From: Metridium senile
Taxonomy: Eukaryota; Cnidaria; Anthozoa; Actiniaria; Metridiidae
DNA length: 64,000 bases
Assembly (NCBI GenBank): GCA_949775045.1
Contig: OX459108.1
Location: 15,281,763-15,345,762, forward strand
Reading direction: 5' to 3'
The number at the start of each line of letters is the position of its first letter. The first letter of the stretch is position 1. A program made the position numbers and the translations under genes. Of this stretch, positions 58,250 through 64,000 are shown one piece after another. The notes beneath the pieces were generated by a model. That model did no database searches, was not told the DNA's origin, and saw only the letters and a list, made by a program, of their open reading frames with translations.

Positions 58250-58326
58250 CAAAAAGCCCCGACAGGTCCCAAACAGTGATATGAACGCTTTCAAGAAATG
58301 ACACTCATATATCTGCGCATGATCAA
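58250..58326 (+). promoter_or_regulatory. GPCR 5' leader with two upstream ORFs
   Basis: TTTTCTTGTTTCAG (acceptor ending 58249) precedes the leader, so the gene has at least one upstream non-coding exon. ATG at 58281 opens a 6-codon uORF ending TGA (58299-58301). ATG at 58298 overlaps that stop (ATGA) and opens a 20-codon uORF ending at 58360, inside the GPCR coding sequence in another frame. Both could lower translation of the receptor. Confidence 0.55.
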
Positions 58327-59400
58327 ATGGCAAGTCCCGCTGACATTATTCAAGTGCTAATGGTCGCTATAGTAATGGTATTGTCAATATTAGGAAATAC
58401 AGCTATTTTCTACGTCATTCTTCGTGTTCGACGTCTTCATTGTCCAACTGGATTTCTATTGGTCAATCTAACCGTGATTGACATCTTGATGGCAGGCATA
58501 TTGCTACCATTACGCATGTCCGGCATCCTAAGCGAGTCACGTGGCTATGGCGACATAAGTTGTGCTGTCATTGGATTCATTCAAAACGTCTTGAGCTACG
58601 CATGCGTACTTACAGTACTTGCTGTCAGCTTTGATCGATACTTGGCCATAGTCCTCCCTCTTCGTTACAAGTCGCGTGTGACTAGCACTAGGACGACTAT
58701 CGCGGTGTTGTGTATTTGGGGGTATTCTGTTCTATGTGGGTGCTACCCGCTGATTGGCTGGGGCCAGTATTCCTATATTCCTGGTCTATGGTTGTGCGAT
58801 ACCGATTACATCACCGAGAAGGGATTTCTAATCTTTAAACTATCGTCTATGTATTTTATACCATTGATAATCATCACGTGTCTATATTACAAGATATTCC
58901 GAGTTTCTAAAAGACATTCTAAACAAATACGACGTGAAGTGGAAGCCATGAATTTCAGGGAAACATCTGTTGATGTCGAGACACAAGTCGGTAAAATCAA
59001 CGATGTATCGGGACAGTTTTGCCTCAGGAAACCGCACTCGCGGTTAAGATCTGAGCTAAAGACAGCATTGACATTAGGGTTTGTAGCCGGTGCTCTGTTC
59101 CTTTCCTGGGCACCGTCTGTTATTCTAACAATATGGACTTCGTCGATCAGCGAAATGAGCAGTATTTTAGCCATTGAAATAGCTTCGTTTTTTTATTATC
59201 TCAGTATTATGATCAATCCATATATCTACGGCTATCTTAACAGGACTATTAAATCACAGTTAAAGAATTACATTAATGATGTCATTGAACGGTGTTCAGA
59301 ACTACGAGTTAAATCAAACAAAGTCACTCCATCTATTATTGTTATTGCACCTGGTGAGGAGACGAGACAAGGGAGCTTCCCAACCAGCGGTATCTCGTAG
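58327..59400 (+). CDS. Class A (rhodopsin-like) GPCR, orphan
   Basis: 357 residues, seven hydrophobic segments, single coding exon. Visible class A marks: GN at 23-24 (TM1), D52 in LTVID (TM2), C79 and C157 (ECL disulphide), DRY 103-105, W131 (TM4), P179 (TM5), SWAP 260-263 (the CWxP position, with Ser for Cys), and NPYIY 297-301, then a helix-8 segment YLNRTIK. The N terminus is only about 8 residues with no glycosylation site. The second extracellular loop reads PLIGWGQYSYIPG, which resembles opsin-type loops, but the residue six before the NPxxY Asn (Y291) is not the retinal-binding Lys. Ligand unknown; it is predicted to act at the plasma membrane through a heterotrimeric G protein. ATG 58327 was chosen because it places TM1 correctly. 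The last 17 codons and the stop lie inside a minisatellite. Confidence 0.95.
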   Translation: MASPADIIQVLMVAIVMVLSILGNTAIFYVILRVRRLHCPTGFLLVNLTVIDILMAGILLPLRMSGILSESRGYGDISCAVIGFIQNVLSYACVLTVLAVSFDRYLAIVLPLRYKSRVTSTRTTIAVLCIWGYSVLCGCYPLIGWGQYSYIPGLWLCDTDYITEKGFLIFKLSSMYFIPLIIITCLYYKIFRVSKRHSKQIRREVEAMNFRETSVDVETQVGKINDVSGQFCLRKPHSRLRSELKTALTLGFVAGALFLSWAPSVILTIWTSSISEMSSILAIEIASFFYYLSIMINPYIYGYLNRTIKSQLKNYINDVIERCSELRVKSNKVTPSIIVIAPGEETRQGSFPTSGIS

Positions 59401-59625
59401 GAAAACTCGCAAAGATCCTCTGGGATTGCACCTGGTGAGGAGACGAGACAAGGGAGCATTCCAACATGCCGCGGTATCTCGTAGAAGAACTCGCAAAGCA
59501 CCGCTGGGATTGCACCTGGTGAGGAGACCTAGCAAGGGAGCACATGGCGATGAAACAAGAGCGAGCAGCTTTCAACCAGCTGTATCTCGAAGGAGAATTC
59601 GCAAAGAACCTCTGGGATTGATATA
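59344..59625 (+). repeat. 81-85 bp minisatellite over the GPCR stop codon
   Basis: Three copies of ATTGCACCTGGTGAGGAGAC, GAGACAAGGGAGC and GTATCTCGTAG..AACTCGCAAAG start near 59344, 59425 and 59509. In the receptor frame each of the first two copies ends TAG. In the +1 frame all are open and encode a basic repeat, LHLVRRRDKGA with AVSRR.TRK.PLG. Confidence 0.88.
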
Positions 59626-59631
59626 ATCTAA

Positions 59632-59832
59632 AGGCCCGGGCAACTGCTTCAACATCCGTTCGATTTTGTTGAATGGCAATGTTTAAACGCTTTTAAACTC
59701 TTTCAGCATTGTTGCAAAGTGTTGAATCGATGTTGAATCGATGTTGAAAGAGTTTAAAAGCGTTTAAACATTGCTATTCAACAAAATGGAACGGATGTTG
59801 AAGCAAATGTTGAAACCGTTTGCCCGGGCCCT
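59632..59832. mobile_element. Foldback element in GPCR 3' region
   Basis: AGGCCCGGGCAACTGCTTCA with ACATCCGTTC at the left and GAACGGATGTTGAAGCAA with TTGCCCGGGCCCT at the right. The arms are about 90 bases and include GCAATGTTTAAACGCTTTTA / TAAAAGCGTTTAAACATTGC. Confidence 0.92.
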
Positions 59833-60105
59833 AAGGAGTTATTCATACGTTTTCCTGCATTAATTATTCTTATTGTTTTAATAATTATTTCGCAAATGAT
59901 GTAAATATTGTATATAATATATATAATACTGTCAAAACTATGCATTCATCTACATAATTTCACATTATTAATTTTCTATTGTACAAATTTTTTAAATCCC
60001 ATCATGCATTCCCAATCATGCATTCCCAATCCCATCATGCATTATTAATTTTCTATCGTACAAATTTTTAAATCCCATCATGCACAGCAGTCGTATACAT
60101 TGATG

Positions 60106-60112
60106 TAAATAA
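60106..60112 (+). terminator. Candidate poly(A) signal for GPCR
   Basis: First AATAAA (in GTAAATAAAATTT) after the receptor stop, about 700 bases downstream. Another (GAATAAAAGG) is near 60549. Confidence 0.35.
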
Positions 60113-60239
60113 AATTTCCGAATTGCATGACGGGAACCAGTAACGCAATCTTTTTCTATAATCATTAATTTTGACACCATTTAATATTTATTTTTTTACG
60201 TTTCTATGAAAAATGCTATCCTCAAAATATTGTACTATA

Positions 60240-60403
60240 CAGTGGAACCCCGCCTTACGGCCACCCGTTTAATACGGCCACCCCGTTATTGCGGCCAGTT
60301 TTTTAGGTCCCGACGAAATGCATGCCCATACATACACGGCCACCCCGTTAATACGGCCACTTTGGGCTGTCTCTTCGGTGGCCGGATTAACGGGGCTCCA
60401 CTG
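60240..60403. mobile_element. pogo/Tigger-like MITE with TA target duplication
   Basis: CAGTGGAACCCCGCC at the left and CGGGGCTCCACTG at the right, both bounded by TA. Repeats of ACGGCCACCCCGTTAATACG occur inside. Both features fit Tc1/mariner-superfamily pogo/Tigger elements. Too short to encode a transposase. Confidence 0.85.
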
Positions 60404-60768
60404 TACCTGTAAATACTGTAATACAATGGACGACGACAATGTCCATTTTATTACAAAATGTTTAAAAACGAAATGCTCAGTTCAAATACATTATTGTTAT
60501 TATTTATATTATTTGTTATGTCAATGATTTATTTATACCATTCCATTGAATAAAAGGTATGTAAAATAGAAATCATGGAATCCCTGTTTAATATTAAAAC
60601 GTGAGAGCCTGGGTGCTACTTTCTCTCACTCTCTCTCCTCGTCCACTACCACAGGAAACCCAACTCGGAGGTTACTGTGGGTTGTATGAAATAATTTAGT
60701 CGAAAATTCGGCGAGAATTGCAAATCCTTTTGATTTAAAGTAGAGCTGTATATATATAGAGAGAGAGA

Positions 60769-61073
60769 TATACACCTATTTCAATAATCGTTGTCTCAAC
60801 TGATCAAAGCTGCAGTCTACACTGTGAAGCTTGCAAAGGATGTCGGTATTTCTTCTTGTGTTATCGATTTATTCATAGCATATTTTGGTTGTACGTGTTT
60901 GTGTTATATGACCATAACAAGTTGTTGGAATGATAGATAATAAAACAAATATTTATTTTTAAAACGTGTAATAAATCAGAAAATATGTTCATATTACCGA
61001 CATCCTTTGCAGGCTTCAGCCGGAGTGTGGACTGTAGCTTCGGCTGCAACAACGATTTATGAAATAGGTGTAT
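60769..61073. mobile_element. TIR element family E, copy 2
   Basis: TATACACCTATTTCAATAAT, CGTTGTCTCAACTG and GCTTGCAAAGGATGTCGGT at the left; CCGACATCCTTTGCAGGC, GGAGTGTGGACTGTAGC and TTATGAAATAGGTGTATA at the right. The interior has TTTTGGTTGTACGTGTTTGT and AAAACGTGTAATAAATCA. The 20-bp minisatellite starts at its right end. Confidence 0.92.
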
Positions 61074-61323
61074 ATAGCAATGGGGCGAGATATATAGCAA
61101 CGGGGCGAGATATACAGCAATGGGGCGAGATATATAGCAATGGGGCAAGATATATAGCAATGGGGCGAGATATATAGCAACGGGGCGAGATATATAGCAA
61201 TGGGGCGCGATATACAGCAATGGAGCGAGATATATAGCAATGGGGCGAGATATATCAATATCAATGGGGCGAGATATATAGCAATTGGGCGAGATATATA
61301 GCAATGGAGCGAGATATATAGCA

Positions 61324-61457
61324 TTATTATATATCCTATTCAAACTCGTTTTCTTATTGTTTGAGAGCACGTCACGTGGAGGGAAATAAATCCACGTAAA
61401 TAAAACATTTCAAAATGGAGAGAAAATGTTTCTTCGTTTGAATAGGGTATATAATAA
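61324..61457. mobile_element. TIR element inside the minisatellite, copy 1
   Basis: TTATTATATATCCTATTCAA with AC and its complement GTTTGAATAGGGTATATAATAA bound a 134-base element containing AGAGCACGTCACGTGGAGG and TCAAAATGGAGAGAAAATG. Confidence 0.9.
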
Positions 61458-61973
61458 AACACTTAATGGGGCGAGATATATAGCAATGGGGCGAGATATA
61501 TAGCAATGGGGCGAGATATATAGTAATGGGGCGAGATATATAGCAATGGGGCGAGATATATAGCAATGGGGCGAGATATATAGCAATGGCGCGAGATTTA
61601 TAGCAATGGGGCGAGATATATAGCAATGGGGCGAGATATATAGCAATGGGGCGAAATGTATAGCAACGGGGCGAGATTTATAGCAATGAGGCGAGATATA
61701 TAACAATGGGGCGAGATATATAGCAATGGGGCGAGATATATAGCAATGGGGCGAGATATATAGCAATGGGGCGAGATATATATAGCAATGGCGCGAGATA
61801 TATAGCAATGGCGCGAGATTTATAGCAATATGGGGCGAGATATATAGCAATGGGGCGAGATATATAGCAATGGGGCGAGATATATAGCAATGGGGCGAGA
61901 TATATATATATCAATCAGGCGAGATATATAGCAATTGGGCGAGATATATAGCAATGGAGTGAGATATATAGCA

Positions 61974-62107
61974 TTATTATATATCCTATTCAAACTCGTT
62001 TTCTTATTGTTTGAGAGCACGTCACGTGGAGGGAAATAAATCCACGTAAATAAAACATTTCAAAATGGAGAGAAAATGTTTCTTCGTTTGAATAGGGTAT
62101 ATAATAA
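61974..62107. mobile_element. TIR element inside the minisatellite, copy 2
   Basis: No difference from copy 1 seen over the 134 bases, and flanked by the same unit variants, so it arose by segmental duplication rather than a second insertion. Confidence 0.9.
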
Positions 62108-62640
62108 AACACTTAATGGGGCGAGATATATAGCAATGGGGCGAGATATATAGCAATGGGGCGAGATATATAGTAATGGGGCGAGATATATATAGCAATG
62201 GGGCGAGATATATAGCAATGGGGCGAGATATATAGCAATGGCGCGAGATTTATAGCAATGGGGCGAGATATATAGCAATGGCGCGAGATATATAGCAATG
62301 GGGCGAAATGTATAGCAACGGGGCGAGATTTATAGCAATGAGGCGAGATATATAACAATGGGGCGAGATATATAGCAATGGGGCGAGATATATAGCAATG
62401 GGGCGAGATATATAGCAATGGGGCGAGATATATAGCAATGGGGCGAGATATATAGCAATGGGGCGAGATATATATAGCAATGGCGCGAGATATATAGCAA
62501 TGGGGCGAGATTTATAGCAATGGGGCGAGATATATAGCAATGGGGCGAGATATATAGCAATGGGGCGAGATATATAGCAATGGGGCGAGATATATAGCAA
62601 TGGGGCGAGATACATATAAAGCAATGGGGCGAGATAGCAA

Positions 62641-63185
62641 TATTTTTGATTGAAAATATAGTTATTGACTAATTCTTAACAGTTCAATTGAATTTGCTTT
62701 ATTTCAAGCGATTCATTGCCCAAAAAATACCATAATGCAAGTCAGAAGAACTACTGTCGAAATTAACACAGCTAGCCTGATTCGGAGGTTACTGTGGATT
62801 GTATGCCATATTTTAGTCGAAAATTGGCGAAAAGTGAAAATATCTATGATTGAAATTATAGTAATTAACGAAGTCTAAACATCTGTATTGAATGTTCTTC
62901 CCAAAAAATACCATACAACTCAGAATAAGTACGCATAGTTAAGCGGGGGAATATTGTGGGTAATATGCCTTATTTAACGAGTCCAAAATCGGCGAAACGG
63001 AAATTTTGTTTGACTGAAACTAGTTATTAACGAATTCTAAACATTACAATTGAATTTGCTTTTTTTAAAGTGATTTTTTAAGCAAAAAAATATCATACAA
63101 TCCACTGTCGAAACACAGGAATCTTAATTCGGCGCAAAGTGGAAAAATCGGCGCAAACTGGAAATATTTTTATATTTTTATATTT
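62641..63185. repeat. Diverged repeats with TCGGAGGTTACTGTGG blocks
   Basis: TTCGGAGGTTACTGTGGATT, TTTAGTCGAAAATTGGCGAA and TTATTAACGAATTCTAAACA recur near 62780, 62945 and 63030. The first two blocks also lie left of the family E element at 60665-60720, so they flank the minisatellite on both sides. Confidence 0.7.
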
Positions 63186-63187
63186 TA

Positions 63188-63362
63188 GCTGTACGTGTTT
63201 GTGCTATATGACATTAACCTTCAAGTTGTTGCAAACAAGTATTTTTCTAAAAAACGTGTAATAAATCACAAATTATGTGCGTTATATACGGACATCCTTT
63301 GCAAGCTTTAGAGTATTGACTCTAGCTTCGTCTTAGACAACGATTTTATAAACAGTTGTACA
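63188..63362. mobile_element. TIR element family E, partial copy 3
   Basis: TGTACGTGTTTGTGCTATAT, AAAAACGTGTAATAAATCA and GGACATCCTTTGCAAGC, with AGACAACGATTTTATAA at the right; the same order as copy 2. The left TIR is missing. Confidence 0.8.
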
Positions 63363-63429
63363 TGAAAACTTAAAACGTAACTGTCAATAAAGTTAAGTTA
63401 CATTTCTTTAGTGTTACAAATTTTCATTT

Positions 63430-63535
63430 TTTGCCTACAATAAGCGTGAAACGATAGGTAATAGAATGAAATTTACCGTAAAAAATGTTGACTTTACTGA
63501 CGTTTCGAGCTTTAACCATTCGTCGGAGTTAAGGT
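63430..63535 (-). repeat. Module A copy, reverse orientation
   Basis: AAACGATAGGTAATAGAATG, CCGTAAAAAATGTTGACTTT, ACTGACGTTTCGAGCTTTAA and CCATTCGTCGGAGTTAAG. Confidence 0.9.
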
Positions 63536-63539
63536 AGTA

Positions 63540-64000
63540 CCGGATACTTGCTACTGCGCATCCATTTCGCGCATCTCGTTTTCCATCATTTATTTGCGTT
63601 TTTTTGAAAATTTATCTAAATAATATTTTAATTTGGATCCTTATCTATAACTTAAGAAAGTATTATGTCATTTCATGCAACTTTGGAGGTAAAATGGGAC
63701 ATTTTTCGAAACATGCTCAGATTTTCACTACCTGACAAGGTCGCTGTTTTGTCTCAAAACAACAAATTTACAACTTTGTAAAAATGAATAGATAAAATAT
63801 GATTTTGACGTCTTTAGTCGTAAAACTAATACAAAATAGGTTTTAGGGTTTCTGGAGATGACAAGGATAATTTGACAAGTTTCAAGCAGATGTTTAAAGT
63901 ACTAGAACCCAGTCCCGCGCGGACCGTTGCCGTGTTTTTTTTTAACAAAAAAATGGATTCGGTCGCTTATAACTCGCCTATTAGTACGGGGACCCCCATT
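63540..64000. other. No gene seen
   Basis: Unique AT-rich sequence. AGAACCCAGTCCCGCGCGG (about 63905) weakly recalls AGTGCCCAGTCCCACTCG (31252). No exon was recognised. Confidence 0.45.

Larger units (their letters stand above)
61074..62640. repeat. 20-bp minisatellite, about 65 copies, with 650-bp duplication
   Basis: Unit GGGGCGAGATATATAGCAAT with variants GCGCGAG, GCGAGATTTATAGC and TATATATAGC. The array is split by two copies of a 134-base TIR element exactly 650 bases apart, so array plus insert were duplicated. On the - strand every frame is open and reads the same 20-residue peptide cycle (ISPHCYISRPIAIYLAPLLY). Confidence 0.96.

Noticed and set aside
58327..59400. Calling the GPCR an opsin
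   Set aside because: No lysine at the retinal position in TM7.
61016..62624. Many - strand frames with ISPHCYISRPIA repeats
   Set aside because: Products of the 20-bp minisatellite; no start context, no conserved domain. Kept only as a curiosity in the findings.

Overview
This is a low-coding-density, AT-rich eukaryotic window, most likely from a non-vertebrate animal. It has GT-AG introns, three recognisable metazoan genes, many foldback/MITE-like elements and very many tandem repeats. I cannot name the species.

Genes. (1) 2.8-8.8 kb, + strand: the 3' part of a CEP126 (KIAA1377)-like centrosome/cilium gene. Six exons join in a consistent phase; the first exon(s) were not found. (2) 18.3-24.8 kb, - strand: a complete TMEM39A/B-like ER multi-pass membrane protein gene. 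Eight exons join without a phase error into a 460-residue protein starting MPGGR. (3) 58.3-59.4 kb, + strand: a single-coding-exon class A (rhodopsin-like) GPCR of 357 residues, preceded by a splice acceptor and two upstream ORFs. Two further exon-like pieces (33.6 kb and 42.0 kb) are weak. The three genes are not an operon and I see no functional link between them, except that CEP126 and TMEM39 are convergent.

Layout. 1-0.7 kb: 20-bp minisatellite. 2.0-2.4 kb: tandem array of tRNA-Thr-like 5' halves. 2.8-8.8 kb: CEP126. 9.1-9.5 kb: a second 20-bp minisatellite. 9.75-17.84 kb: an 8-kb satellite of about 100 copies of an 81-bp unit, with nested higher-order repeats of 807, 1538 and 2909 bp, lying between the 3' ends of the convergent genes. 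18-25 kb: TMEM39 with several foldback elements in its introns. 25-58 kb: a gene-poor repeat landscape with microsatellites, 50-170 bp tandem arrays, palindromic MITEs, poly-G foldbacks and a 200-base assembly gap. 59.4-64 kb: pogo/Tigger-like MITE, a TIR element family, and a third 20-bp minisatellite (61.07-62.64 kb) containing a MITE that was duplicated together with the array.

The most interesting non-genic signal is a dispersed modular repeat superfamily, called modules A, B and C below. A and C share the core GACGAAGG..TAA..AAACGTCAGTAA..ACGGTGT. A and B share GACGCAG(C/T)C.A.ACTAGTTTA..CGCTAGTT. The family occurs at about twelve places in both orientations, as single copies, tandem arrays and head-to-head hairpins. 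Two oppositely oriented B arrays bracket a 3.4-kb segment full of microsatellites.
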